Both the position numbers and the translations under genes were made by a program. Shown here one piece after another: positions 1 through 8,793 of a stretch of 27,246 nucleotides of DNA. The DNA is from Patescibacteria group bacterium (lineage in GTDB: Bacteria; Patescibacteriota; Minisyncoccia; CAIUEV01; JAHKAQ01), in contig JAHKAQ010000083.1 of NCBI GenBank assembly GCA_018825765.1, positions 1 through 27,246 of the forward strand, written 5' to 3'. Below the pieces are notes generated by a model that was not told the origin of the DNA, did not search any database, and worked only from the letters and a program-made list of their open reading frames with translations. Every line of letters begins with the position of its first letter. The stretch's first letter is position 1.

Positions 1-206
<206 letters not shown>

Positions 207-362
207 AACAATTGCTACTTCCTACCGTAAGGTAGGATGACAATCCGACTAATAACGGTGAAGCCTTCATTATTTATCTGGCTTTATGAAAAAAGCTTTA
301 TTTACGGTCCATTATAGCTTTGATATATTCAACTCAGGCCAGAAAAATATTAAGGTAATACC

Positions 363-830
363 GTGGGAAGTTGTTCTAAAATTGATTTAGCGTATATTGC
401 TGGTTTTTTAGATGGCGACGGGAGTTTAATGATACAAATCAAAAAAAGAAACGATAGTAAAAAATATCGTTTCATGCTAACTATTTGTATGTATCAAAAT
501 ACTCGTCACGAAAAACCTTTGTTTTGGATAAAAAATAAACTTGGAATCGGTTATATTAGTAAACGCAATGATAATATTACCGAATTAAGAATCAACGGGT
601 ATAATCAAGTCAAAAAAATATTGACACTACTGATACCTTTTATCAAGTTCAAAAAAATTCAAGCCAAAACATTAATAGAATCAGCAAAATTACTCGAAAA
701 GAAAGAGTTAAAAAAAGCTGACTATCTAAAATTAGTCAATTACATAACTCTAGTTCAATCGACAAATTACACGGCTCGAAAAAAACGAACCAAACAGGAA
801 TTATTTCAAATTTTAGAATTAACCCCGTAA
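363..830 (+). CDS. I-CreI-like single-motif LAGLIDADG homing endonuclease (intron-encoded)
   Basis: 155-residue protein inside the intron. Homing endonucleases of this family cut the intronless rRNA gene at the insertion site so that repair copies the intron in; single-motif members act as homodimers. The motif is IAGFLDGDGSL (residues 12-22), with the metal-binding acid expected at D19. From memory of I-CreI, the remainder aligns almost without gaps: LTICMYQNT (39-47) matches LTFQVTQKT and keeps the catalytic Gln as Q45, GIGY (61-64) matches GVGY, and PFIKFKKIQA (92-101) matches PFLKLKQKQA and keeps the active-site Lys as K97. I-CreI Arg51 is replaced by H49. The GTG start is supported by AAGG at 352-355, 7 nt upstream. 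The gene is much richer in A+T than the flanking rRNA, as usual for mobile introns. A maturase role is possible but less likely. It ends 159 nt before the 3' splice site. Confidence 0.9.
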   Translation: MGSCSKIDLAYIAGFLDGDGSLMIQIKKRNDSKKYRFMLTICMYQNTRHEKPLFWIKNKLGIGYISKRNDNITELRINGYNQVKKILTLLIPFIKFKKIQAKTLIESAKLLEKKELKKADYLKLVNYITLVQSTNYTARKKRTKQELFQILELTP

Positions 831-920
831 CGACTTTATTCCACAATAATATTGGAATAGGATAGTGATAGAAAGAGCAGTTAAGAATGAAAACAAAAAC
901 AATCACTATAATACGTCGGC

Positions 921-980
921 TCCTGTTTTTTCAAATTTTTAACAGGATGAAGATATAGTCTATACTCCTAGAAATAGGGG
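921..980 (+). other. Intron catalytic-core elements: P8-like hairpin, S element, P9-like hairpin
   Basis: A 7-bp stem (921-927 with 941-947) is followed by AAGATATAGTC (950-960), which resembles the conserved group I S element that forms one side of P7. Then comes a 6-bp hairpin, CTCCTA with TAGGGG (965-970 with 975-980, one T-G wobble), closed by a GAAA tetraloop. This order and spacing is typical of the P8-P7'-P9 end of group I introns and is the main reason for choosing group I over group II or an archaeal bulge-helix-bulge intron. Confidence 0.75.
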
Positions 981-989
981 ACATACGTG

Positions 990-1220
990 ACGAGAGGACC
1001 GGGGTGAACCGACCTCTGGTGTACCAGCTGTTCCTGCCAAGGGCAACGCTGGGTAGCTATAGTCGGGTGTGGATAAGCGCTGAAAGCATATAAGCGCGAA
1101 GCCCAACCCAAGATTAGGTTTAGATCTCCTCAAAGACTATGAGGTTGATAGGACGCAGGTGTAAGAACAGTAATGTTTTCTAGCCGAGCGTTACTAATAG
1201 ATCGTTACCGCTTTTTGAAT
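990..1220 (+). rRNA. rrl: 23S rRNA 3' end (exon downstream of intron)
   Basis: Begins ACGAGAGGACCGGGGTGAAC, the second half of the sarcin-ricin loop, and continues with CTGGTGTACCAGCTGTT, GCTGAAAGCATATAAGCGCGAAGCC and the late block CCGAGCGTTACTAATAG. The 3' end is placed about 25 nt after ACTAAT by analogy with E. coli; the exact end is uncertain by perhaps 10 nt. No 5S rRNA or tRNA follows before the next gene. The 180 nt to the next gene hold a terminator and a promoter. Confidence 0.96.
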
Positions 1221-1267
1221 GGTTTTTAGCTAATTTATGAAATTTAGCCCGATAATATAACTTTTAC

Positions 1268-1296
1268 AAAAAAGCCCGCGCGCGGGCTTTTTTGTT
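1268..1296 (+). terminator. Strong intrinsic terminator after 23S rRNA
   Basis: Perfect inverted repeat AAAAAAGCCCGCG/CGCGGGCTTTTTT (1268-1293): a GC-rich stem flanked by A-run and T-run, followed by more T-rich sequence. Because it is a perfect palindrome it should work on both strands. It separates the rRNA operon from the protease gene. Confidence 0.9.
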
Positions 1297-1310
1297 TTGT
1301 TTTTTCCTTT

Positions 1311-1339
1311 TTGCCTTAAATTTTTATTCGCACTATAAT
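1311..1339 (+). promoter_or_regulatory. Promoter for htrA and the following run
   Basis: TTGCCT (1311-1316), 17-bp spacer, then a perfect TATAAT (1334-1339). It lies just after the rRNA terminator and predicts a transcript starting near 1346, giving a leader of about 55 nt before the ATG at 1402. No clear Shine-Dalgarno sequence sits in front of that ATG. Confidence 0.7.
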
Positions 1340-1401
1340 AACTCATATGCTTTTTACCATTTTTTTCACCTGACAAAAATCAGCTTAATTCTCAAAAACC
1401 A

Positions 1402-2658
1402 ATGAAAAATATAGAAAAAAACAGCGATATTATTAAAAAAACCGTCATCTTGAGTCTTTTTACCTCCATGATCGTGGGCGGAACTTTTGGTTTCTTAGTC
1501 TCAACCGCCACTTTTAAGTTCTTTCGCGCCGACTCAGATCCAAATAATTCCGGAATCTTAAAAAAACTGGAACAGGCCGCTCAAAACAAATTTAATCCCA
1601 ATCAAAGCACAATCACCGATGTGGTAGAAAAAACCAATCCGGCCGTCGTGAGCATCATTATCTCCAAAGATATGCCTATAATCGAAAGATATTGGGGCAG
1701 TCCCTTTGGAACTTTCAAGGATTTCTTCCCCTCATTTGGATCCGGCGCCCAGGATCCAGAACAGGGCCAAACCCAGAAACAGGAAATTGGCGGCGGGAGC
1801 GGCTTTCTAATTTCTCCTGACGGTTATGTGGTTACTAATAGACATGTTATCTTTGATCCGCAGGCCGAATACACGATCTTAACCAATGACGAAAAAAAAT
1901 ACCCGGCCCGTATTCTGGATAGTGATTCATTAAACGATATCGCCGTGCTGAAAATAGATCCGCCTCAAAATTCTGAAAAATTTCCCTATCTTGAACTGGG
2001 GGATTCAGATCAGTTAAAAGTTGGCCAAACTGTTATCGCTATCGGCAACTCATTGGGAGAATTTAGAAATACAGTCTCTTTGGGTATTGTGTCCGGGCTG
2101 CACCGCAATATCACCACCGGCGGCGGGTTTGAACAGGCGGAAAATTTAAGCAAGCTCATCCAAACCGACGCGGCCATCAACCAGGGAAATTCCGGCGGCC
2201 CGCTGCTTGATATTAACGGACAGGTAATTGGCATTAACGTGGCTAAAGCTTCAGGCGCTGATAATATCGGCTTTGCTCTGCCAATAAATCCAATAAAAAC
2301 AATCATTGATACAATAAAAAACCAGGGTAGAATTATCCGGCCGTATATTGGCATCAGATATATCCTGAATAACAAAAACATCGCCCAACAAAACAATCTT
2401 CCTTATGATTACGGCGCTCTAATTTTAAGAGGAGAAACCATAAACGACCTGGCCGTCGTCCCGGGCTCGCCAGCCGACAAAGCGGGATTAAGGGAAAATG
2501 ACCTTATTCTTGAACTTGACGGCCAAAAAATCACTGACCAAAACACGCCCTCTGAAGTAATTTATGTTAAAAAACCCGGTGAACAAATGAAGGTCAAGGT
2601 CTGGAGCCAGGGAGAAATAAAAAACCTTAAAATAATTTTAGCGGAAAGCGGAAAATAA
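1402..2658 (+). CDS. htrA: HtrA/Deg-type membrane-anchored serine protease with one PDZ domain
   Basis: 418-residue S1C-family protease that degrades or refolds damaged envelope proteins. An N-terminal hydrophobic segment (about residues 14-36) should anchor it in the membrane with the body outside. A low-complexity linker leads to the trypsin-like domain with the full catalytic triad: H148 in VVTNRHV, D179 in SLNDIAVLKI and S264 in QGNSGGPL. A single PDZ domain fills the C-terminus (about 315-415), with VPGSPADKAGLRENDLILE as its carboxylate-binding side. The layout (TM, protease, one PDZ) matches the DegS/HtrA-like proteins of Gram-positives and Patescibacteria rather than two-PDZ DegP. It is the first gene behind the 1311-1339 promoter. 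Confidence 0.95.
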   Translation: MKNIEKNSDIIKKTVILSLFTSMIVGGTFGFLVSTATFKFFRADSDPNNSGILKKLEQAAQNKFNPNQSTITDVVEKTNPAVVSIIISKDMPIIERYWGSPFGTFKDFFPSFGSGAQDPEQGQTQKQEIGGGSGFLISPDGYVVTNRHVIFDPQAEYTILTNDEKKYPARILDSDSLNDIAVLKIDPPQNSEKFPYLELGDSDQLKVGQTVIAIGNSLGEFRNTVSLGIVSGLHRNITTGGGFEQAENLSKLIQTDAAINQGNSGGPLLDINGQVIGINVAKASGADNIGFALPINPIKTIIDTIKNQGRIIRPYIGIRYILNNKNIAQQNNLPYDYGALILRGETINDLAVVPGSPADKAGLRENDLILELDGQKITDQNTPSEVIYVKKPGEQMKVKVWSQGEIKNLKIILAESGK

Positions 2659-2677
2659 ATAAAAAAATATATTATAA

Positions 2678-3631
2678 ATGCTCGTCTACCTCTTATTCTT
2701 CGTTGGTTTTGTTATTTTAATAAAAGGCGCGGATCTTTTAGTTGACGGCTCCTCGGCCATCGCCAAAAGATTAAAAATTTCCGACCTTATTATCGGACTC
2801 ACTATTGTTTCTTTCGGCACGTCAGCCCCGGAACTGATTGTTAATATTTTCGCTGGACTTTCAGGACACAATGACTTGGCTATCGGCAACATCTTCGGCT
2901 CTAATATTGCGAACGTATTTTTAATTCTTGGAATATCCGCCCTTATTTTCCCTCTGGACATTGACAGAAACACTTCATGGAGGCAAATTCCCTTTGCCCT
3001 TCTAGCCACCCTGCTTGTCGGTTTCCTGGCCAATGACTATATTTTATTTCATCACAATCTCTCTCAAATATCCAGAATAGACGGCTTAATTCTTCTGATT
3101 TCTTTCTTTATTTTTATCTCTTACACCTTTGGTATCGCCAAAATCCGCGGAAAAAACAAGCCGCTTATTAAAAAATTAGATCCTCCAAAAGCAATTATCT
3201 ATATTATCCTGGGGTTAATCGCTCTGGGACTGGGCGGCAGGTGGATTGTAAGCGGAGCCACCCATATCGCCCAGCATTTTGGTATGAGTCAATCCCTAAT
3301 CGGCCTTACAATAATAGCCATTGGAACCTCCTTGCCTGAATTAGCCACGTCAGCTTTCGCCGCCTACAAAAAAAATTCAGAAATAGCTGTGGGAAACATT
3401 GTAGGCTCCAACATCTTTAACCTTCTCTGGATTCTTGGTCTGGGCTCTATCCTAAGCCCCATTGTCTATAACCCGGCCTCTAATATTGATCTTTACATGG
3501 TAATTTTATCCAGTTTTGTGCTTTTTTGCTTTATTTTTATTGGAAAAAAGAATATTCTAGAAAGATGGCAGGGTGGCTTATTTATCTTAATTTACGCGAC
3601 CTACCTGATATTTTTAATATTCAAAGGATAA
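2678..3631 (+). CDS. CaCA-family sodium/calcium exchanger (YrbG-like)
   Basis: 317-residue polytopic inner-membrane protein with about ten predicted membrane helices. It shows the internal duplication of the cation/calcium exchanger family: alpha-1 repeat GTSAPEL (47-53) with GNIFGSN (70-76), and alpha-2 repeat GTSLPEL (216-222) with GNIVGSN (239-245). The acidic residues E52 and E221 are the expected ion ligands. Family members extrude Ca2+ (or other cations) in exchange for Na+ or H+; which ion is used here cannot be read from sequence. It starts 19 nt after htrA without a recognisable ribosome binding site, so it is probably cotranscribed. Confidence 0.93.
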   Translation: MLVYLLFFVGFVILIKGADLLVDGSSAIAKRLKISDLIIGLTIVSFGTSAPELIVNIFAGLSGHNDLAIGNIFGSNIANVFLILGISALIFPLDIDRNTSWRQIPFALLATLLVGFLANDYILFHHNLSQISRIDGLILLISFFIFISYTFGIAKIRGKNKPLIKKLDPPKAIIYIILGLIALGLGGRWIVSGATHIAQHFGMSQSLIGLTIIAIGTSLPELATSAFAAYKKNSEIAVGNIVGSNIFNLLWILGLGSILSPIVYNPASNIDLYMVILSSFVLFCFIFIGKKNILERWQGGLFILIYATYLIFLIFKG

Positions 3632-3635
3632 TCTT

Positions 3636-5093
3636 ATGTTAATTCGCACTCGCATCGCTCCTTCTCCTACGGGCTTTATGCACATCGGAACGCTTCGCAC
3701 CGCTCTTACGAATTACCTTTTTTCTAAAAAGCGCAAAGGCCGCTTTATAATCCGCCTGGAAGACACGGACAGAACCCGGCTTGTTCCTGAATCAGAACAA
3801 GACATAATCCGGTCGTTAAAATGGGCCAGGTTAACCTGGGATGAAGGAATTGACTTTAATCAAGAACAAAAAATAATAGAAAAGGGAAGCCATGGCCCCT
3901 ATGTCCAATCAAAAAGACTCAAAATCTACAATAAATACGCCCGGGAACTGCTCAAAAAAGACCACGCCTACTATTGCTTCTGCACCAAAAAATGCCTGGA
4001 AAAAATGAAAAACGAGCAACAAAAACTAAAACAACCTCCGCGCTATGATAAACGCTGTGCCAATCTTCCCCAAAGCGTAATCAGGGAAAAATTAAAAAGT
4101 AAGCAATCCTTCACTATTCGTCTCAAAATCCCCGCCCAAGGAACCACCCGGTGGCAAGACCTTGTCCGCGGCCCGATTTCTATAGAAAACAAACTAATAG
4201 ACGATCAGGTCCTCATGAAATCAGACGGTTTTCCCACTTATCATTTTGCCGTGGTAATAGACGATCATTTAATGGCCATAACTCACGTGTTGAGAGGCGA
4301 GGAATGGTTGAGTTCCACGCCCAAACACCTGCTCCTATACCAGGCTTTTGGCTGGCGGCCCCCTAAATTCGGACATCTTCCGCAGCTTCTTAACGTCAAC
4401 GGCAAAAAACTAAGCAAAAGAGACGGGGACGTGGCTGTGCGAGACTTCATAAAAAAAGGCTACCTGCCTCACGCCTTAATCAATTTCATCGCTCTTTTAG
4501 GCTGGAATCCTAAAACCACCCAGGAAATTTTCTCTTTAAAAGAACTGATAAAGCAATTTGACCTAAAAAAAATAAACAAGGCCGGCGCCAAATTCGATTA
4601 TAACCGTCTTAACTGGTTCAACGCTCGCTACATCAAAAGCCTGAAAACAAAGGAACTGTTAAAATTATCCCAACCTTTTATAAAAAACCTTAAGCTTCCA
4701 GCTAAAAAAATCGAAAAAATACTTTTTATTCAAAAAGAACGCCTAAGCCGGCTCAAAGATATCACAAAAGACATTCCTTTTCTGATTGAGAAACAAATTA
4801 GCTACCCCAAAGAACTGCTTGCCTGGAAAAATCAGTCTAACGAGCAGATCCAAGAAAATCTCCAAAAAGCCCGGATAATCATTTCATCTATTGACATTAA
4901 AAACTTTTCCTTGGATAATATTCAAAACAAATTATTAAAAGCCGGCGGCGAAAAAAGAGGGGAGCTTCTCTGGCCGCTCCGCGTCGCCCTAAGCGGCCAA
5001 AAACAAAGCCCCAGCCCATTCGAATGCGCCTGGGTGCTTGGGAAAAAGCAAACCCTAAAAAGGATCGAACAAGCCATAATATCGCTAAAATAA
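3636..5093 (+). CDS. gltX: Glutamyl-tRNA synthetase
   Basis: 485-residue class I aminoacyl-tRNA synthetase charging tRNA-Glu in the cytoplasm. The ATP-binding signatures are HIGT (16-19, after IAPSPTGFM) and KLSKR (258-262). GPYVQSKRLKIY (87-98) and LRGEEWLSSTPKH (219-231) are typical glutamyl active-site blocks. A possible zinc site, C114-x-C116-x3-C120 and C141 in RYDKRC, sits where E. coli GluRS has its zinc knuckle. The C-terminal anticodon-binding part is helical and lysine-rich. AAGGA (3624-3628) lies 7 nt before the ATG, one of the few clear ribosome binding sites here. Because Patescibacteria commonly lack GlnRS, the enzyme may also charge tRNA-Gln (non-discriminating); this is inference. 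Confidence 0.97.
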   Translation: MLIRTRIAPSPTGFMHIGTLRTALTNYLFSKKRKGRFIIRLEDTDRTRLVPESEQDIIRSLKWARLTWDEGIDFNQEQKIIEKGSHGPYVQSKRLKIYNKYARELLKKDHAYYCFCTKKCLEKMKNEQQKLKQPPRYDKRCANLPQSVIREKLKSKQSFTIRLKIPAQGTTRWQDLVRGPISIENKLIDDQVLMKSDGFPTYHFAVVIDDHLMAITHVLRGEEWLSSTPKHLLLYQAFGWRPPKFGHLPQLLNVNGKKLSKRDGDVAVRDFIKKGYLPHALINFIALLGWNPKTTQEIFSLKELIKQFDLKKINKAGAKFDYNRLNWFNARYIKSLKTKELLKLSQPFIKNLKLPAKKIEKILFIQKERLSRLKDITKDIPFLIEKQISYPKELLAWKNQSNEQIQENLQKARIIISSIDIKNFSLDNIQNKLLKAGGEKRGELLWPLRVALSGQKQSPSPFECAWVLGKKQTLKRIEQAIISLK

Positions 5094-5100
5094 CACCCTC

Positions 5101-8031
5101 ATGTTCAAACCCGTTGACCCTCGCCAGGACCTAAATCAGCTGGAAAAAGACATTCTAGAATCCTGGAAGGAAAACAAAACCTTTGAGCGCTCCATTCAAA
5201 ACCGCCGCGCCGCGCCGGTTTACAGTTTTTTCGACGGCCCTCCGTTCGCCACCGGCGTGCCTCACTTTGGCACTCTTCTCTCATCAGTGGCCAAAGACGT
5301 GATTCCCCGCTACTGGACCATGAAAGGCTTTCGCGTTGACCGCCGTTGGGGTTGGGATTGCCATGGCCTCCCGGCCGAACACCTGGTTGAAAAAAAACTC
5401 GGCATCAACTCCAAAAATGAAATCGAAAACAAAATCGGCATTGAAAAATTCAATAAAGAATGTTGCGAAACAGTAAACCAAATGGCCGACGAATGGGAAA
5501 TCCTAATCGACCGCGTCGGCCGCTGGGTTGATTACAAAAACGCTTACCGCACCATGGATAAAGAATACATGGAATCTGTCTGGTGGGCTTTCAAAGAGCT
5601 ATACCAAAAAGACCTGATCTATGAAGACGTGCGCATTTCTCTTTATTGCCCGCGCTGTGAAACGCCGCTGGCCAATTTCGAAATCGCCATGGACAACAGC
5701 TACCAGGAAGTAAGCGACCCTTCAGTTTTTGTTAAATTTAAAATAACCGACGGCTCTTTCAGGGAAAACACCTTGCTTGTCTGGACCACTACCCCCTGGA
5801 CCTTGCCGGCCAATACCGCTTTAGCCGTGGGCCAGGATATAACTTATGTTCGTATAAAAACCGACAAACGGGAAACCTTGATTATCGCCAAAGACAGACT
5901 CGATGAATTAAAAAGCAAACACGCGGTGTTAGAGGAAATAAAAGGCAGCGACCTAAAAGGCGCCTCTTACAGTCCTCCTTTCCCTGAATTTGCGGCCAAA
6001 GGAGGCAAAACCAAACATCTTCATAAAATCTGGACCGCGGATTTCGTCTCTACCCAGGAAGGTTCCGGTATTGTGCACATCGCTCCAGCTTTCGGCCAGG
6101 ACGATTTCAATCTTTCCCAGAAAAATGACATTCCAGTTATTGAAAATATCGATTCAACCGGCCGTTTTATTCAGGGAAAATGGCAGGGAAAACGCGTCTG
6201 GCAAGCTAATGCTAAAATTATTCACTACTTAAAAGAAAAAAAGATTTTATACAAAAAAAAGAATATTACTCACTCCTATCCTTTTTGCCACCGCTGTCAC
6301 ACTAAATTAATCTACAAAACCCAGCCAGCCTGGTATGTAAATATTGAAAAACTAAGAAAAAAACTTTTAGATAACAATGAGCAAATAAACTCGCAGCCTC
6401 CGCACTTAAAACACGGACGTTTTAAAAAAAGCGTTCAGGCCGCTCCTGACTGGAATATTTCCCGCGACCGCTATTGGGGCACGGCCATGCCGGTCTGGCG
6501 CTGTGATAAATGTAAAGAAATAAGGGTCATGGGTTCTTACCAGGAACTTTACGAACTAAGCGGCCAGAACCTGGAAGACTATCACCGCCCCTTTATCGAT
6601 CAAGTGGATTTTAAATGCCAGTGCGGCGGCGTCTTTAAGCGCGTCCCCCAGGTTATGGACTGCTGGTTTGAATCCGGATCCATGCCTTACGCCGAACGCC
6701 ATTATCCTTTTGAAAATCAAGAAGATTTTTCCCAAAAATTCCCCACTGACTTTATTTCCGAATACATCTCACAAACCCGCGCCTGGTTTTACGTGCTTCA
6801 CGTTTTAGCCACGGCCCTGTTTGACCAGCCCGCTTTTAAAAACGTCGTTACTACCGGAATAATCACCGGCCAGGACGGCCGTAAAATGTCAAAATCACTG
6901 GGCAACTACACTGATCCTAAAAAAATTCTGGATCAATACGGCGCCGACGCTCTGCGCTTCTATCTAATGAGTTCTCCAATCATGGAAGCCAAAAACATCA
7001 ATTTCAACGATAAGGATATCGCTGAAATCCGCCGCGGCCTTATTTCCACCTTCTGGAATTCATATTCATTTTTTGTGACTTACGCTCTGGTTGATAAATT
7101 CGACCCCAATGAACCTCAAAAAATAATCAATGAAAATTCCCAAAATATCCTGGATCGCTGGATTATTTCCGAGCTGAATTTTTTAATTAAAAAATTCCAG
7201 AAGAAAATGGATAGCTACCAAATCGCCCGGGCCGCCCGTTTAATTCCTGAATTTTGCGACAAATTATCCAACTGGTATATCCGGAGATCCCGCCGCCGCT
7301 TCTGGAAATCAAAAAATGACCAGAACAAAAAACACGCTTACGAAACTTTATGGCAAGTACTGGTAAAATTTTCCCAGGTTATGGCTCCCTTCTTACCTTT
7401 TATTTCAGAAAACGTGTATAAAAACCTGACCAGCGAAGAATCCGTGCACCTTTCTAAATTCCCCGAAGCTGACGAAAAACTTATCGACCAAAATCTGGCC
7501 AAAAACATGGAAAAAACACGAAAAACAGTAAAAATCGCCCTGGGATTAAGAGCCAGGCAGGGGATAAAAACCCGTCAACCCCTTTCCAGGCTCTGCATAA
7601 ACCAAAAAAATTTAGTGGAGGATCTGGATTTTAAGAAAATAATCCAGGACGAAGTAAACATTAAAGATCTCTATTATCTTGAAGATCAGGATTTTAAAAA
7701 GAAGGAAAATCTTATCACGGCCCAGGAGGATCAGATAATTGCCGGACTTAACCCCAAAATCACCCTGGCCTTAAAAAATGAAGGCTATGCCCGTGAAATC
7801 ATAAGAAACATCCAGGAGATGCGCCGAAAAGCTGATTTTTCAGTAGATGACCGAATAAAAATCGCCTACCAGGGCGGTAACTCCATCTTTAATGGCTTTG
7901 GCTATCTGATTGCCCGGGAAACCCTGGCCAAAGAATTAAAAATGGGTAAATTAAAAAAACCAAAAATAAAAAACAAAATAAAGCTGGAAAATAAAACCAT
8001 TATTATTGAACTGGAAAACATTAAAGCTTAA
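5101..8031 (+). CDS. ileS: Isoleucyl-tRNA synthetase (resembles the eukaryote-like type 2)
   Basis: 976-residue class I synthetase that loads isoleucine on tRNA-Ile. HIGH-type signature is PHFGT (54-58) and the second ATP signature is KMSKS (595-599). The CP1 editing domain shows TTPWTLPANTALAV and GSGIVHIAPAFGQDD. The RRWGWDCHGLPAE block followed by EKKLGI and the ISRDRYWGT segment look more like the eukaryal/archaeal type than the common bacterial type 1; type 2 enzymes are known to resist mupirocin. Two cysteine clusters are present: CHRC in the middle, then CDKC with a later CQC. A degenerate C-terminal anticodon domain follows. It starts 7 nt after gltX with no clear ribosome binding site, so the two synthetases are probably cotranscribed. 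Confidence 0.96.
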   Translation: MFKPVDPRQDLNQLEKDILESWKENKTFERSIQNRRAAPVYSFFDGPPFATGVPHFGTLLSSVAKDVIPRYWTMKGFRVDRRWGWDCHGLPAEHLVEKKLGINSKNEIENKIGIEKFNKECCETVNQMADEWEILIDRVGRWVDYKNAYRTMDKEYMESVWWAFKELYQKDLIYEDVRISLYCPRCETPLANFEIAMDNSYQEVSDPSVFVKFKITDGSFRENTLLVWTTTPWTLPANTALAVGQDITYVRIKTDKRETLIIAKDRLDELKSKHAVLEEIKGSDLKGASYSPPFPEFAAKGGKTKHLHKIWTADFVSTQEGSGIVHIAPAFGQDDFNLSQKNDIPVIENIDSTGRFIQGKWQGKRVWQANAKIIHYLKEKKILYKKKNITHSYPFCHRCHTKLIYKTQPAWYVNIEKLRKKLLDNNEQINSQPPHLKHGRFKKSVQAAPDWNISRDRYWGTAMPVWRCDKCKEIRVMGSYQELYELSGQNLEDYHRPFIDQVDFKCQCGGVFKRVPQVMDCWFESGSMPYAERHYPFENQEDFSQKFPTDFISEYISQTRAWFYVLHVLATALFDQPAFKNVVTTGIITGQDGRKMSKSLGNYTDPKKILDQYGADALRFYLMSSPIMEAKNINFNDKDIAEIRRGLISTFWNSYSFFVTYALVDKFDPNEPQKIINENSQNILDRWIISELNFLIKKFQKKMDSYQIARAARLIPEFCDKLSNWYIRRSRRRFWKSKNDQNKKHAYETLWQVLVKFSQVMAPFLPFISENVYKNLTSEESVHLSKFPEADEKLIDQNLAKNMEKTRKTVKIALGLRARQGIKTRQPLSRLCINQKNLVEDLDFKKIIQDEVNIKDLYYLEDQDFKKKENLITAQEDQIIAGLNPKITLALKNEGYAREIIRNIQEMRRKADFSVDDRIKIAYQGGNSIFNGFGYLIARETLAKELKMGKLKKPKIKNKIKLENKTIIIELENIKA

Positions 8032-8042
8032 CCGTTCCTGTC

Positions 8043-8771
8043 ATGGCCCAGACTCTGCTTACCCGCTCAATTATTTTAGCTAAATTTAACGTTGGCGATT
8101 ATGACAACGCCTATCTTGCCCTTTCCCGAGACTACGGACGCCTGCGACTCTTCGCCAAAAGCTCAAGAAAGCCAAAAGCTAAATTAAGCGCTCATCTTGA
8201 ACCTGGAACATTTGTTTCTACCTGGTTTGTTCCTCGTTTTAACCGCGACAACTATTTAATTGTCGGCGCCAAAACAATTTTTAAACCCAACTTCCATAAA
8301 TTATCCAGCAATCAGAATAAAACAATTTCCAATACCCTTTTTCTAACCAGAAAACTAACTCAGGAAACAGAAATTGAACCAAACAATATTCAGGCCGGCT
8401 TTAAACTCCTAAAAAACTGCCTGGCGAATTATCTAAAACCTGGAATCTCCGCTAACGACCTTATTCTTTTTCAAACTGCCTATCTCTTAAAACTGCTTAA
8501 TTACGCCGGCTTTAAACCTGACTTCAAAAAATGCATCCACTGCCAGAAAAAAGTTTCCAATAATTCAAAAATCTATTATGATATAATAAATGGGGGAATT
8601 GCTTGTTGCGGCTTGGCGAATTCCCCGATAATCCCTCTTAACTGCTTAAAGCTGGCTAACTTTCTCCTCCTTAATCCCTTTTCGCGCGTCTCTAAATTAA
8701 AAGTCCACGCCCTGCTCGTAAAGAAAGTTTCAGCCATTGCCAAAAACCACTTACGATACTGCGTCGAATAG
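8043..8771 (+). CDS. recO: DNA repair protein RecO
   Basis: 242-residue RecO, which works with RecR (and RecF) to load RecA on SSB-coated DNA. The N-terminal OB-fold shows the characteristic SRDYGRLRLFAKSSRKPKA (28-46) followed by LEPGTF (52-57). The C-terminal helical half carries a four-cysteine zinc-type site: C164 and C167 in CIHC, and C188/C189 in GGIACC. Length is normal for the family. It starts 11 nt after ileS without a visible Shine-Dalgarno site and probably belongs to the same transcript. Confidence 0.92.
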   Translation: MAQTLLTRSIILAKFNVGDYDNAYLALSRDYGRLRLFAKSSRKPKAKLSAHLEPGTFVSTWFVPRFNRDNYLIVGAKTIFKPNFHKLSSNQNKTISNTLFLTRKLTQETEIEPNNIQAGFKLLKNCLANYLKPGISANDLILFQTAYLLKLLNYAGFKPDFKKCIHCQKKVSNNSKIYYDIINGGIACCGLANSPIIPLNCLKLANFLLLNPFSRVSKLKVHALLVKKVSAIAKNHLRYCVE

Positions 8772-8793
8772 CCTGTTTTTCAATAAATACAAA

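Larger units (their letters stand above)
207..989 (+). mobile_element. Group I-like self-splicing intron in 23S sarcin-ricin loop, carrying a homing endonuclease gene
   Basis: Removing 207-989 restores the universal sarcin-ricin loop (CCTAGT + ACGAGAGGACC). The boundaries obey the group I rule: the upstream exon ends in U and the intron ends in G. A P1 hairpin can be drawn across the 5' splice site, TAGTAA (203-208) with TTGCTA (213-218), placing a U-G wobble at the cut. It is followed by a 7-bp P2-like hairpin with a GTAA tetraloop (about 221-238). Near the 3' end are a P8-like hairpin (TCCTGTT 921-927 with AACAGGA 941-947), the S-element-like AAGATATAGTC (950-960) and a P9-like hairpin with GAAA loop (965-980). 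GACTA at 247-251 could pair with TAGTC 956-960 as P7. I could not assign P3 to P6 with certainty. The non-coding arms are 207-362 and 831-989. Confidence 0.88.

Noticed and set aside
1228..1249. Imperfect hairpin GCTAATTT/AAATTTAGC after the 23S 3' end
   Set aside because: Weak AT-rich stem with a bulge; may be part of rRNA processing but too little to annotate.
2010..2396. 128-codon reverse frame inside htrA
   Set aside because: It mirrors the coding strand of a well-conserved protease and has no recognisable domain or ribosome binding site.
4279..4293. CACGTG-containing sequence in gltX as a parS-like site
   Set aside because: Only the central six bases match and it lies in a conserved coding block; no second copy occurs near parAB.
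8737..8793. Upstream start for the DUF11-like protein within recO
   Set aside because: It would overlap recO by 35 nt; the added residues are simply recO coding sequence read in another frame.
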